From Gammaproteobacteria bacterium (GTDB lineage Bacteria; Pseudomonadota; Gammaproteobacteria; HTCC5015): a DNA stretch of 64,000 bases. Shown here one piece after another: positions 46,313 through 55,627 of the stretch. The DNA is taken from the NCBI GenBank assembly GCA_028284675.1, contig JANQRI010000050.1, positions 3,217-67,216 on the forward strand, given 5' to 3'. How positions within the stretch are numbered: position 1 is the stretch's first letter; each line of letters begins with the position of its first letter. The translations under genes and the position numbers were made by a program. Below the pieces are notes generated by a model. That model ran no database searches and was not told where the DNA came from. It worked only from the letters and a program-made list of their open reading frames with translations.

Positions 46313-47107
46313 CTATACAGCCACCGGTGCTTTTATATGTGGATGGGATTGATAATCAACAAGCTCAAAATCTTCATATCTGAATTCAAATAAATCGGTT
46401 ACCGCCGGATTAATCTGCATACTTGGCGGTTTGTAAGGTTCACGGCTTAACTGTTGTTCAGCCTGCTCGAGATGATTCAGATAAAGATGCGCATCACCCA
46501 AAGTATGCACAAATTCACCACAACGTAAACCACAAACCTGTGCAACCATCATCGTTAATAATGCATAGGAGGCAATATTAAACGGCACTCCCAAAAATAT
46601 ATCAGCACTGCGCTGATACAGCTGACATGAAAGCCTGCCCTCAGCAACATAGAACTGAAAAAATGTATGGCAGGGAGCCAAAGCCATTTTATCCAGGTCG
46701 GCAACATTCCAGGCACTGACAATCATGCGCCGTGAATCAGGATTGGTTTTTATTTGTTCGATAATAGCGCTGATCTGATCAATATGTCGCCCGTCCGGTG
46801 CGGGCCAGGCCCGCCACTGGTATCCATATACCGGACCCAGTTCGCCGGACTCATCCGCCCACTCATCCCAAATGGAGACACCGTTATCCTTTAAATATTG
46901 GATATTGGTATCGCCTTTCAGGAACCAAAGCAATTCATGAATAATCGATCTCAAATGCAGTTTTTTTGTTGTCACCAGCGGAAAATGTTGACTAATATCG
47001 AACCGCATCTGATACCCGAAAACGGATAACGTCCCGGTGCCGGTTCTATCCTGCTTACGAACTCCATGATCTTTAACATAACGCATTAAATCCAGATATT
47101 GTTTCAT
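46313..47107 (-). CDS. thyA: Thymidylate synthase
   Basis: Methylates dUMP to dTMP with methylene-tetrahydrofolate, producing the dihydrofolate that FolA recycles. The catalytic cysteine is in APCHTFFQFYV; RRMIVSAWN and the C-terminal YPHIKAPVAV-like end (SHPIKAPVAV pattern with an extra residue) are canonical. I start at the ATG at 47107, which gives 264 residues, the E. coli length; a TTG two codons upstream only extends the frame. It follows lgt, a common gammaproteobacterial pair. Confidence 0.97.
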   Translation of the reverse strand: MKQYLDLMRYVKDHGVRKQDRTGTGTLSVFGYQMRFDISQHFPLVTTKKLHLRSIIHELLWFLKGDTNIQYLKDNGVSIWDEWADESGELGPVYGYQWRAWPAPDGRHIDQISAIIEQIKTNPDSRRMIVSAWNVADLDKMALAPCHTFFQFYVAEGRLSCQLYQRSADIFLGVPFNIASYALLTMMVAQVCGLRCGEFVHTLGDAHLYLNHLEQAEQQLSREPYKPPSMQINPAVTDLFEFRYEDFELVDYQSHPHIKAPVAV

Positions 47108-47125
47108 ATACAAGCTGTCTCTGTT

Positions 47126-47911
47126 TCAGTGATTTCGGTAAGCAATTATCATTAGCGCTACACCGAATAAAATCATCGGCATACACAACAACTGCCCCAT
47201 TGTAAGCCAGTCAAACGCCAAAAAACCGATATGTTCATCGGGTTCACGCACAAACTCCACAAAAAAACGAAATATTCCATAGCAAATCAAAAACATTCCG
47301 GATACCGCACACCGTGGCCGGACTTTGATACTGAATATCCATAAAATCAGCCATAAAGCGACACCCTCGAGTAATGCCTGATACAGCATTGAGGGGTGGC
47401 GCGCTAGCGCATCCACATGCGGAAACACCATGCCCCAGGGCAAACTGGTCGGTCGTCCCCATAACTCCCCATTAATGAAATTACCGATGCGTCCACACAG
47501 CAGGCCAAAGGGTATGATCGGGGCGATAAAATCAGTCATATGCATTACCGTTGCACCAATTTTTCTGCCATATAACCAGCTCGTCACCAATACACCCAGG
47601 AAACCGCCATGAAACGACATACCACCCTGCCAGACTTTGAACAAAACAAGCGGATTTGCCAGAAAAGCGTCAAAATTATAGAAGATGATATAGCCGATAC
47701 GACCACCCAATACAGCTCCCAACACGATATAAAACAGCCAGTCGCTGGCCTGTGCCGGGGTCACCGGAGTGGTCAGAGGCTGCACTCTGATCCGATAACG
47801 CAGCAGCCAATACCCACCCAAAAAAGCCAGCAGATACATTAGCCCATACCAATGCACCTGAATCGGGCCAAGGTTAACGGCCACCGGGTCGATTTGTGGA
47901 AAAGTCAACAT
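47126..47911 (-). CDS. lgt: Prolipoprotein diacylglyceryl transferase
   Basis: Inner-membrane enzyme that transfers diacylglycerol from phosphatidylglycerol to the lipobox cysteine of prolipoproteins such as RlpA. Seven hydrophobic segments are visible, with the signatures VHWYGLMYLLAF and GLLCGRIGNFINGELWGR. Length 261 is near the usual 270-290. It is in an operon with thyA. Confidence 0.97.
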   Translation of the reverse strand: MLTFPQIDPVAVNLGPIQVHWYGLMYLLAFLGGYWLLRYRIRVQPLTTPVTPAQASDWLFYIVLGAVLGGRIGYIIFYNFDAFLANPLVLFKVWQGGMSFHGGFLGVLVTSWLYGRKIGATVMHMTDFIAPIIPFGLLCGRIGNFINGELWGRPTSLPWGMVFPHVDALARHPSMLYQALLEGVALWLILWIFSIKVRPRCAVSGMFLICYGIFRFFVEFVREPDEHIGFLAFDWLTMGQLLCMPMILFGVALMIIAYRNH

Positions 47912-48200
47912 TTTTGCAGCAGGTTCACAGAGCTCCAGTCACGGCGTCTCATTCTAACACCTCATTCCCCTGAGCACAGTATCCGACATCTGTACTTGAA
48001 CACTTGCACGCCGCGATATCATAAGGTAGAACGCTCTGGTCAAATTAAAAACCGGCTCAGCAATGCGTGGCGACTGTCACTGACAATTAAAGCATTTATC
48101 AACCAAAACCGATAAAAATAAAAACCACGGCATGACCAGCTGTAATACACCCTCATACGGCAAATTCAATGTCAGATTAAATCGGCTCGGAGAATAGCCA

Positions 48201-48974
48201 TTGCACACATTTAGACGTTGGTATCGCTTCACTTTGGCACTGATACATGTGATTTGGGGCATATTACTGTTGCTGTTTGCGGTAGGTCCGGATCCGGAAC
48301 AAAGAACCGCCCGTGACTGGAAGATTATTAATCGCTGGATGGCCCGGCTTTGTGCCATACTGGGCCTGCGAATTCAGGCTCATGGAAAACCCGCAGAAGC
48401 ACCGGTATTGTTCGTCGCAAACCATATCAGCTGGCATGATATTTTGGTTATGCAGGCCTTTGCACCGACCGGTTTTATCGCAAAACGCGAGATCAGAGAC
48501 TGGCCGGTGATCGGCTGGATGGCTTACCGCGGTAATACATTGTTCATTCGCCGTGGCCGGCGGGAATCCCTGTTTGAAATCAAAGCAGCAATGGAAAAAC
48601 GGCTGCAGGAAAATCAAAGTATCGTAATTTTTCCGGAGGGCGGCACCTCCACCGGTGAAAAAGTATTGCCGTTTCGTTCACGCCTATATGACCCGGCGAT
48701 TGATCTAAACATTCCGATACAAGCAGTTGCTTTACATTATTCGAGCCCGGATAACCACTCCAAAGACCTGGCCTTCGTGGATGATGAAAAATTTCTAACG
48801 CATGCTTTTCGTGTGATGGGAGAAAAACAAATCGATATTACTGTACATTTCTGCACGCCGATTCATCCCGACAAGCAGGACCGCCGAACACTTGCACAAA
48901 TAACTCACACATCAGTTGCAAACGCACTCGAATCCGAAATCAACATGCTGTCGACCCGGCAACCTGTTGAATAA
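48201..48974 (+). CDS. 1-acyl-glycerol-3-phosphate acyltransferase (PlsC family), TTG start
   Basis: Membrane-associated acyltransferase of phospholipid synthesis. The HX4D motif is NHISWHD (His75/Asp80); the second block is NTLFIRRG and the third FPEGGTSTG. An N-terminal hydrophobic helix (about 11-29) anchors it. The start is TTG at 48201, supported by CGGAGAA a few bases ahead; no in-frame ATG precedes the first motif suitably. 257 residues fit the PlsC/OlsA group; lyso-ornithine lipid as acceptor cannot be excluded. Confidence 0.88.
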   Translation: MHTFRRWYRFTLALIHVIWGILLLLFAVGPDPEQRTARDWKIINRWMARLCAILGLRIQAHGKPAEAPVLFVANHISWHDILVMQAFAPTGFIAKREIRDWPVIGWMAYRGNTLFIRRGRRESLFEIKAAMEKRLQENQSIVIFPEGGTSTGEKVLPFRSRLYDPAIDLNIPIQAVALHYSSPDNHSKDLAFVDDEKFLTHAFRVMGEKQIDITVHFCTPIHPDKQDRRTLAQITHTSVANALESEINMLSTRQPVE

Positions 48975-48998
48975 CACCGCGTAACCAGTGCGGACATA

Positions 48999-49811
48999 TT
49001 ATCGGCGCCCCGGTAACAGGGTAATTACCGGCAACAGACACAGTGCCGCCAGCACAATCGACGGCCCTGCCGGCAAATCCCATTGCACCGATGCAGATAG
49101 ACCGGCAAGCACCGCGATCACACCCACCACGGATGAAAACACCGCCATTTGCTCAGGGGTATGTGCAATACGCCGTGCAGCCGCAGGCGGAATAATCAAT
49201 AACGATGTAATCAGCAACATACCAACAATTTTAATTACAACCGCAATAACCAGCGCCATCAATAGCATATAGATAAAACGAACGCGCTTGACCGAGACCC
49301 CTTCCACCGCTGCAACCTCATCATTGATCGTGATCTCCAGCAACTGCTTCCAGATAAAAACCAAAGTACCCCAAACCACAACACCAACAACCAGTATCAA
49401 AATAAGATCAGGCTTACCGATTGCCAAAACATCTCCAAATAAATAGGCATTAACATCAAATCTGATATCGTCAATGAACACCAGCAAAACCAGGCCCAGT
49501 GCCAGAGCAGCATGCGCCAAAATACCCAGCATTGTATCCAACGGGATTTGGCGGCTCACTTCCGGGCGTAACTGTATAAAAGTCATCACCACACCTAACA
49601 GCACACACACCAGAACAACCCCCAACGTGATAGGCATACCCAGCACCAGACCAAGCGCCACACCCAATAAAGCACTATGCGATAAGGCCGCACCGAAATA
49701 CGCCATCCGTTGCCATACGACAAAGCAGCCAAGAGGCGCAGCCAATAACGCGACACCGATACCACCCAGTAATGCACGGAACAGAAAATTATCCAGACTG
49801 ACCTCAAGCAT
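48999..49811 (-). CDS. znuB: Zinc ABC transporter permease ZnuB
   Basis: Membrane subunit of the high-affinity zinc importer, with about eight helices in 270 residues. ABC-3 family features include the N-terminal FLFRALLGGIGVALLAAPLGCFVVWQRMAYFGAALSHSA and LLIIPPAAARRIA. It overlaps the znuC gene by eight bases. Confidence 0.95.
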   Translation of the reverse strand: MLEVSLDNFLFRALLGGIGVALLAAPLGCFVVWQRMAYFGAALSHSALLGVALGLVLGMPITLGVVLVCVLLGVVMTFIQLRPEVSRQIPLDTMLGILAHAALALGLVLLVFIDDIRFDVNAYLFGDVLAIGKPDLILILVVGVVVWGTLVFIWKQLLEITINDEVAAVEGVSVKRVRFIYMLLMALVIAVVIKIVGMLLITSLLIIPPAAARRIAHTPEQMAVFSSVVGVIAVLAGLSASVQWDLPAGPSIVLAALCLLPVITLLPGRR

Positions 49812-50556
49812 CTTTTATAATATCTCCGTGCAGGTCGTGCTCATGATCATGATCATGGGTATACACTGCCAGGCCATCCACCGGCTGACCGAAAAGCCTT
49901 AAAAACTCAGGGTGCTGCGCAATGGCTTCCGGATGCCCGGTGCAACAAACATGGTGCTGCAGACAAATCACCTGATCGGTCGCGGCCATCACCAAATGCA
50001 GATTATGCGACACCATCAACACACCACATTGATAGCGGTCACGTATATCAGTGATCAAACGATAAAGTGCCTGCTGACCAGTGGTATCCATCGCCTGATC
50101 CGGTTCATCCAGCACCAGCAATTGAGGGTTCCGCAACAGGCAACGCGCCAGCATCACCCGCTGTAACTCCCCTCCCGATATTGACTGCATCGGCAATTTA
50201 CGCAGCTGATGAATTCCGGCTTCTTCCAGCGCCGCGCCAACCGGCTTGTCTTTGCGTTCGGTACTGAGCTCAAGAAACCGCTCGACCGTTATTGGAAATG
50301 CAGGGTCAATTGACAGGCGCTGCGGCAGATAAGCAATACTGAGCCCCGGACGGCGCTCAATTTTGCCCCCATCCAGTCGCTGCAAACCCAGCAACGCACG
50401 CACAAATGTCGTTTTACCGGCGCCGTTTGGACCAATCAGGCTAATGATCTGGCCTGCATCAATCTGCAGGCTCACATTATCGAGAATGGTTTGCTTATTG
50501 ATCTCAACCCGTAAATTATGCGCCGAAATCAGCGCTGACGAGTCAGTGGAGTCCAT
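49804..50556 (-). CDS. znuC: Zinc ABC transporter ATPase ZnuC
   Basis: ATP-binding subunit. Walker A GPNGAGKTT, signature SGGELQR, Walker B LLVLDEPD and the H-loop SHNLH are present. The C-terminal tail is unusually His/Asp rich (YTHDHDHEHDLHGD, about 232-245), a likely metal-sensing or zinc-holding tail as seen in some ZnuC proteins. 250 residues. Divergent from znuA. Confidence 0.96.
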   Translation of the reverse strand: MDSTDSSALISAHNLRVEINKQTILDNVSLQIDAGQIISLIGPNGAGKTTFVRALLGLQRLDGGKIERRPGLSIAYLPQRLSIDPAFPITVERFLELSTERKDKPVGAALEEAGIHQLRKLPMQSISGGELQRVMLARCLLRNPQLLVLDEPDQAMDTTGQQALYRLITDIRDRYQCGVLMVSHNLHLVMAATDQVICLQHHVCCTGHPEAIAQHPEFLRLFGQPVDGLAVYTHDHDHEHDLHGDIIKDA

Positions 50557-50587
50557 ATATCATTCATTTAGTTACTATTCACCGGTA

Positions 50588-50610
50588 TATGCTTACTATA
50601 AGATATCATA
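50588..50610. promoter_or_regulatory. Candidate Zur operator between znuC and znuA
   Basis: An A+T-rich imperfect 23-base palindrome with arms TATG...CATA lies centrally in the 84-base divergent znuC/znuA intergenic region, where a Zur site is expected. The match to the enteric Zur consensus is poor, so this is a weak, position-based proposal. Confidence 0.3.
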
Positions 50611-50640
50611 AATACTTCGAATCACTCACTTAGAAGCTCC

Positions 50641-51543
50641 ATGTCACGTACCCTCCTGCTTGCCACAATGCTGCTATTGGCAGTAACCCGCGGAGAATCC
50701 GCCCCACTTGTGGTCTCTACAATCAAACCGCTGCAGTCACTGGCCGGCATGGTCATGCAGGATATTGCCGAGCCGGTATTATTAATACCCGCTAATATTT
50801 CACCCCACAATTACCGGATGACCCCATCCGGCGCCAAACAGTTGCAGCAAGCTAATTTGGTGCTGTGGGTGGGCCCTCCTTTGGAAAGCAAACTAACAAA
50901 ACCGCTGGCGACACTGGTGCAAACAGCGCAAATCCTGACACTCATAGAGGAGCCCGAACTGAAGATATTACCGGCTCGACGCGGCGGCACCCACAACGCA
51001 GAGGACGATCACGATCACCACACAGGTATTGATCCCCACCTGTGGCTGGACCCGGATAATGCCATTGTAATTTTAAAACTGCTGTGCCGATACTTAAGCA
51101 AAACAGATCCGGAAAACGCCGCCCAATATCGCGCTAACACCAAAAACTCCATCAGCAAAATTCAAGCAATGGACCAGGAAATAAGCGCATCGCTGACAAA
51201 TTTGCAGGACCGGCCTTACCTGGTATTGCACGACGCATTTCAATATTTTGAATCACACTACAACCTTGCCCAGGCCGGCGCGATTACAGCCAACCCGGAA
51301 CGCAAACCCAGTGCTAAACGCATACAGGCTCTACGCACGAGCATCCACAAAAATAATATCGCCTGTGTATTTACCGAGCCGCAATTCGGCACACAGCTGG
51401 CGAATATCATTATCGAGGGTACAACAACGCAGATTGCCACATTGGATCCGATTGGGGCGTCAATAAAATCAACCCAACACGAATACATAGCGCTTATGGA
51501 GCAGCTGGCCACAAACCTGGTCGACTGCCTGAGCAATCCCTGA
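50641..51543 (+). CDS. znuA: Zinc-binding periplasmic protein ZnuA
   Basis: Substrate-binding protein of the importer. A short signal peptide ends near RGESA. Metal ligands are expected at His in ANISPHNYRM, the histidine after the charged loop (GIDPHLWLDP) and HDAFQYFE. The loop EDDHDHH is the typical but short His-rich zinc-collecting segment. 300 residues fits ZnuA rather than manganese-specific homologues, given its pairing with znuCB. Confidence 0.93.
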   Translation: MSRTLLLATMLLLAVTRGESAPLVVSTIKPLQSLAGMVMQDIAEPVLLIPANISPHNYRMTPSGAKQLQQANLVLWVGPPLESKLTKPLATLVQTAQILTLIEEPELKILPARRGGTHNAEDDHDHHTGIDPHLWLDPDNAIVILKLLCRYLSKTDPENAAQYRANTKNSISKIQAMDQEISASLTNLQDRPYLVLHDAFQYFESHYNLAQAGAITANPERKPSAKRIQALRTSIHKNNIACVFTEPQFGTQLANIIIEGTTTQIATLDPIGASIKSTQHEYIALMEQLATNLVDCLSNP

Positions 51544-51682
51544 ATAGAGAACTCTAGAGCCGACTTTAATAAATAAACCCGACAAACCCGAAAACGTCAT
51601 TTTTTTTTAATAAAAAATTCATCAAAACAACACAATTGCCCCTTAGGATCAGCCCAGCTTAAGCACTGACAGGACCTAAGAT

Positions 51683-52477
51683 TTGAGCAGAATAAACAAT
51701 GTGCGCCGGGTAAGAACAATCTGGTTATCCGATACCCATCTGGGTTCCAAAGGGTGCAAAGCAGAATTTCTGATTGATTTTCTAAAAGCGCACAAGCCCG
51801 AAACACTATACCTGGTCGGCGATATTATCGACGGCTGGCGTATGAAGAAATCCATTTACTGGCCGCAATCACATAGCAATGTCATCAGACGCATTTTGAC
51901 ACTGGCTAAACGTGATACAGAAGTCATATACGTCACCGGCAATCATGATGAGTTTTTGCGAAAGTACAGCAACAATCAGTTCGGCAATATAAATCTGGTC
52001 GATAAAGCTGTACATACCACCAAAAACGGCAAAAAATTTCTTGTGACTCACGGCGACCAATATGATGTTATCGTCCGTTATCATAAATGGATCGCGGTAT
52101 TGGGCGATATCGCGTACAACGTTTTGCTGGTATTGAACCGCTGGTGCAACCATGTGCGCCTCAAACTGGGTTATGGCTACTGGTCATTATCCAGCTATCT
52201 AAAACACCGGGTCAAAAAAGCGGTTAATTTCATTTCTGACTATGAACAGGCACTGGCTGACGAATGCAAGCGCAGCGGCCTGGACGGTGTTGTATGCGGG
52301 CATATCCATCATGCTGAAATACGGGAAATCGACGATGTGCTCTACCATAACTGCGGCGACTGGGTGGAGTCATGCACGGCAATCATTGAAGACAAGCTGG
52401 GAAATATTGAGCTCATTCATTGGACAGATGAGCATAAATCCACTAACCAACTTACTGTGAAAGCCGCTGCCTCTTAA
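51683..52477 (+). CDS. LpxH-like metallophosphoesterase (COG2908), TTG start
   Basis: 264-residue calcineurin-like phosphoesterase of the UDP-2,3-diacylglucosamine hydrolase superfamily. The metal motifs are SDTHLGS, GDIIDGW, GNHDEF, THGDQYD and GHIHHAE. It lacks typical E. coli LpxH length and starts (240 residues, MATLFIADLHL), and its pairing with a glycosyltransferase suggests a lipid or lipid-linked sugar substrate rather than lipid A itself; this is inference. The start is TTG at 51683 with AGGA eight bases ahead. The next gene starts within its stop codon. Confidence 0.85.
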   Translation: MSRINNVRRVRTIWLSDTHLGSKGCKAEFLIDFLKAHKPETLYLVGDIIDGWRMKKSIYWPQSHSNVIRRILTLAKRDTEVIYVTGNHDEFLRKYSNNQFGNINLVDKAVHTTKNGKKFLVTHGDQYDVIVRYHKWIAVLGDIAYNVLLVLNRWCNHVRLKLGYGYWSLSSYLKHRVKKAVNFISDYEQALADECKRSGLDGVVCGHIHHAEIREIDDVLYHNCGDWVESCTAIIEDKLGNIELIHWTDEHKSTNQLTVKAAAS

Positions 52478-53493
52478 TGAAAAAACTCCTACTCATTACA
52501 GATGCCTGGGAGCCGCAAACCAATGGAGTTGTCACCACCTATAAAAACATCATTTCAAAGTTAAAAAACTTCGATGTTGAAACCGAAGTTCTCCATCCAG
52601 GTTTATTCTTTAATATTCCCTGCCCGGGCTATGCAGAAATCAAACTGGCGGCAAACCTTTGGAAAATGGGTGAACTGATAGAGCAAAGCAATGCCGATTA
52701 TATTCATGTTGCAGTTGAAGGACCGATTGGCATCGCCGCCCGCCGTTATCTAAAGAAACACCAGTCACGTTATACAACTTCTTTTCACACCCGCTTCCCT
52801 GAGTATATCTCCGAACGAATTCGCTTTATCCCGGTTAAAACCGGTTACCGTTTTATGCAGTGGTTTCATAAACATAGCGCTAAAATTCTGGTTACGACGC
52901 CCAGCATGCAGAAAAACCTCAGCCAATATGGCTTTGATAGAATGGCTGTCTGGGGCCGGGGTGTTAATACCGATGTTTTCAAACCCAATGGCAAAACAAG
53001 TAATGATATTGACGATCCAAAGTTTCTTTATGTCGGTCGTGTTGCAGTGGAGAAAAACATCGAGGCATTTTTATCCCTGAACCTGCCCGGCAAAAAAATC
53101 ATTGTCGGTGACGGACCCAGCCGGGCAGAACTGGAAAAAAAATATCCGGATGCAGAATTTGTCGGCTATAAATATGGTGAAGCATTAACCGAGTACTTCG
53201 GCAGCGCCGATGTCTTTGTATTTCCATCGCGCACAGATACCTTCGGCCTGGTGATGCTCGAAGCCATGGCCTGCGGCACACCGGTAGCGGCATTCCCGGT
53301 TGCAGGCCCAATCGACGTGGTCAAACCCAATGTCACCGGAATACTGGACGAAGATCTGGGTAAAGCAGCATTAGCAGCACTGCATCTACAACGCAGTGAT
53401 TGCATTGAGCATGCACAGCAACAAAGCTGGGAAACCTGTGCTCAAACCATGCTCAACAACCTGGTCCCCGCGCAAAACTCACTTGCCGGCTAA
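52477..53493 (+). CDS. GT4-family glycosyltransferase
   Basis: 338-residue retaining glycosyltransferase with GT-B fold. The N-terminal domain begins LLITDAWEPQTNGVVTTYKN, and the C-terminal nucleotide-sugar domain has FLYVGRVAVEKN, VGDGPSRAELE and the E-x7-E region FGLVMLEAMACGTP. Closest in pattern to mannosyl- and glucosyl-diacylglycerol or lipid-glycan transferases. It overlaps the preceding phosphoesterase gene by one base, so the two are translated together. Sugar and acceptor are unknown. Confidence 0.88.
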   Translation: MKKLLLITDAWEPQTNGVVTTYKNIISKLKNFDVETEVLHPGLFFNIPCPGYAEIKLAANLWKMGELIEQSNADYIHVAVEGPIGIAARRYLKKHQSRYTTSFHTRFPEYISERIRFIPVKTGYRFMQWFHKHSAKILVTTPSMQKNLSQYGFDRMAVWGRGVNTDVFKPNGKTSNDIDDPKFLYVGRVAVEKNIEAFLSLNLPGKKIIVGDGPSRAELEKKYPDAEFVGYKYGEALTEYFGSADVFVFPSRTDTFGLVMLEAMACGTPVAAFPVAGPIDVVKPNVTGILDEDLGKAALAALHLQRSDCIEHAQQQSWETCAQTMLNNLVPAQNSLAG

Positions 53494-53530
53494 ACTTATA
53501 GCTTTACAGTTTTAGTCTTCTATGGAAATG

Positions 53531-54298
53531 CTATACGACCAGGCTCATACGGTCGTGGGCAACCTCAATATCCGGTGGCAGCGATGCTGACTCTGAAGTC
53601 ATTAAAAAAGCATCAAAATCATGGCTGATATGAGTCAAAATAGTTTTACTGGGCCGTACCCGCCCATGCAACTCACGAATTGCAGTCAAATAATCAGCGG
53701 TCTCAACAACTTCTTCGCGTGCCCTGGATTTCCGGCTTGAACATCCCGCCAATAATAAATCCAACCCGATACTGGCCAGATAGTCTATGCTGGATTGAGG
53801 CAACGCATCGGTATTTACAATGTATGCGAATTTGCTTTTCTGATTGGTAAATACATAACCCAAAGCATCACCCGAGGGCTTTAGAGACACAGGCATCACG
53901 GAAATATCCCCTAATACAAAAGACTTAAAAGGTTTCGCAACTTTAGTAAAATTCAGAATGCCCGGGTTTTCCACCAAGTCACCAAAACCGGTCAGATCCC
54001 CGGCTGTCACCACATCAATACTGATATTTCTCCCATTCCGCAATTGAAATAAACCCTGAACGCATTCAATACGGCAATCGGTTAGTAAAATATTTGATAA
54101 GCTGCCGGCAGGAAAACGATCAGCAAGATCCCATTGACCGGCATCGACAAGCAGTTTACTGCCATTTGACTCCAGCAACAGACTAGCGTGTCGGCGTCTA
54201 TGATCTGAAATAATATTGGCACGGCTGCAGGCAGGGCAATCACACCCGTAGACCGGTACACAACCCGCATCACCCGTGCCCAAAAAAGTAAGCTTCAC
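53531..54298 (-). CDS. PhnP-like metallo-beta-lactamase-fold protein lacking the catalytic metal ligands
   Basis: 255 residues from the GTG at 54298 (AGG eight bases ahead); an open frame runs further upstream, but it contains the terminator listed next, so the internal start is right. The sequence follows PhnP closely (LTFLGTGDAGCVPVYGCDC; VQGLF; LTHISHDFDAFLM). The structural zinc cysteines (Cys19, Cys21, Cys24) are kept. But where PhnP has THYHMDH this protein has TDCRIEC (73-79): His74, His76, Asp78 and His79 are replaced by Asp, Arg, Glu and Cys. A further His and Asp ligand are also lost (LKPSGDALGY; NTDALP). It is probably not a hydrolase. Whether it has taken on another role is unknown. 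Confidence 0.8.
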   Translation of the reverse strand: MKLTFLGTGDAGCVPVYGCDCPACSRANIISDHRRRHASLLLESNGSKLLVDAGQWDLADRFPAGSLSNILLTDCRIECVQGLFQLRNGRNISIDVVTAGDLTGFGDLVENPGILNFTKVAKPFKSFVLGDISVMPVSLKPSGDALGYVFTNQKSKFAYIVNTDALPQSSIDYLASIGLDLLLAGCSSRKSRAREEVVETADYLTAIRELHGRVRPSKTILTHISHDFDAFLMTSESASLPPDIEVAHDRMSLVV

Positions 54299-54386
54299 AT
54301 TGACTACCTGATCACCAGAATAAAATAAACAGGCTTCGTTATTGCAACCTGCACCCGGCCATATACCCTGAGTACGGACGGACCAG

Positions 54387-54414
54387 AAAAAAGCGGGCAC
54401 TTCCGCACCCGCTT
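54387..54414 (-). terminator. Rho-independent terminator after the porin gene
   Basis: On the minus strand AAGCGGG (54414-54408) and CCCGCTT (54397-54391) form a stem with a ten-base loop, followed by a run of six T. It separates the porin from the PhnP-like gene, so the latter probably has its own promoter or depends on readthrough. Confidence 0.75.
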
Positions 54415-54490
54415 AACAAGGATATAGATCACCGGTGGGGGAAACCGGCTGACCTTACTCCAAACCTAACCAATCATAGAAATATAAGCG

Positions 54491-54550
54491 CTGCTCTGAC
54501 AACCATGCGTCAGAACAGCCAGGAGCCCGGCTGATCAGCAAAAGCTCCTG
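54491..54550. repeat. Two small hairpins downstream of the porin gene
   Basis: GCTGCTCTGAC (54491-54501) pairs with GTCAGAACAGC (54511-54521) with one mismatch, and AGGAGC (54522-54527) pairs with GCTCCT (54545-54550) around the palindrome GCTGATCAGC. They lie in the 3' untranslated region of the porin transcript and may stabilise its end. Confidence 0.5.
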
Positions 54551-54568
54551 ACTTTAACCATATAAAAT

Positions 54569-55627
54569 TTAGAAAGTGAACTGCGTTCTGAAACGAACTT
54601 CTTCACCATCCACGCCGGTGACTCCATCCAACTCACCGTCCATAAAGCTAATACCGAAACGCAGGTTACTGTTCGGGTAAAAGTTTATACCCAGTGCAGT
54701 CTGCTCACCTTCAGCAGAAGTCAGGCCAATATCACTGTATCGGCCAAAACCGTCTTCAAGCCGCGCCACCACTTCAATTGCGGTGCCATTTGAAGATTTA
54801 ACGCGCTTGAATTTACCACCTTTATAAGGGCGCGGGTTACCGTTAAAAATGTAGCCTACTTGAACATACGATCCGTCTACATCAGCACCACTAGCGTCGG
54901 CTTCTATCGTTTCAAACTGAGCATGAAACTGACCAAATACCGCAGCCAACTCAAGCCCGGTCAGATCAACAAGATCGCCGGACCGCATTGCGGCACCGAT
55001 ATGGATAACCCGGCCTTCTTCATTAATTGGAGCAAATACAATACGCCCGGTAACCGCAGTTTCCGCTATGCTCTCATCATCAGTTGCATCGTCACGGTAG
55101 ACTCCAATAGCATAAAATATTCTATTGTCACTTTTTCCGCTGATCTGCACACCGGCATTACGGCCCGGTACGAAAGCTTCAGTTATTGCAGAACGCTCCA
55201 ACAGCGAAATATCTTTTGAGCTGGTTACTTCTTCCAAACCGAACTGCTCTTTGTGTTTACCGATAGTCAGCACGGCTTTTTTGCCCCAACCTTTGTATTG
55301 AATATACAGGTCTTCAACTGAGCCGCCATCATCTTCGCCGACGTTAAACTGGGTTTTGTAACCCCAGTCACCCACCTTGCCTTTAAAGAATAAACGTGCA
55401 CGGCGGACTTCAAAAGTTTCCTCTTCAGTCGTACCTTGCTCGGTTTTATCATAATCCCACTGAATACGGCCGCCCGCAGCAAACTCAGCGTTGCCATCCG
55501 CAGTCTTTACTTTCAAACCACCTTTTGTGGAAATTTTAATTCCATTATCGTCTGCAACGGCATTGCCCATAGCACACGCGAAAATCGTGCTCAAAGCCCC
55601 AACTTGAATAAGAAGTTTTGTATTCAT
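54569..55627 (-). CDS. Phosphate/polyphosphate-selective porin (OprP/OprO family)
   Basis: Outer-membrane beta-barrel of 352 residues. The signal peptide ends near GNAVA; the mature part begins DDNGIKISTKGGLKVKT, typical of the OprO/OprP family (FKGKVGDWGYKTQFNVGEDDGG; IGKHKEQFGLEEVTSSKDISLLERS), and the protein ends in FTF with a terminal Phe, the outer-membrane insertion signal. It is shorter than P. aeruginosa OprP (440). The Pho box 168 bases upstream supports phosphate control. Family members also include general anion porins. Confidence 0.88.
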   Translation of the reverse strand: MNTKLLIQVGALSTIFACAMGNAVADDNGIKISTKGGLKVKTADGNAEFAAGGRIQWDYDKTEQGTTEEETFEVRRARLFFKGKVGDWGYKTQFNVGEDDGGSVEDLYIQYKGWGKKAVLTIGKHKEQFGLEEVTSSKDISLLERSAITEAFVPGRNAGVQISGKSDNRIFYAIGVYRDDATDDESIAETAVTGRIVFAPINEEGRVIHIGAAMRSGDLVDLTGLELAAVFGQFHAQFETIEADASGADVDGSYVQVGYIFNGNPRPYKGGKFKRVKSSNGTAIEVVARLEDGFGRYSDIGLTSAEGEQTALGINFYPNSNLRFGISFMDGELDGVTGVDGEEVRFRTQFTF

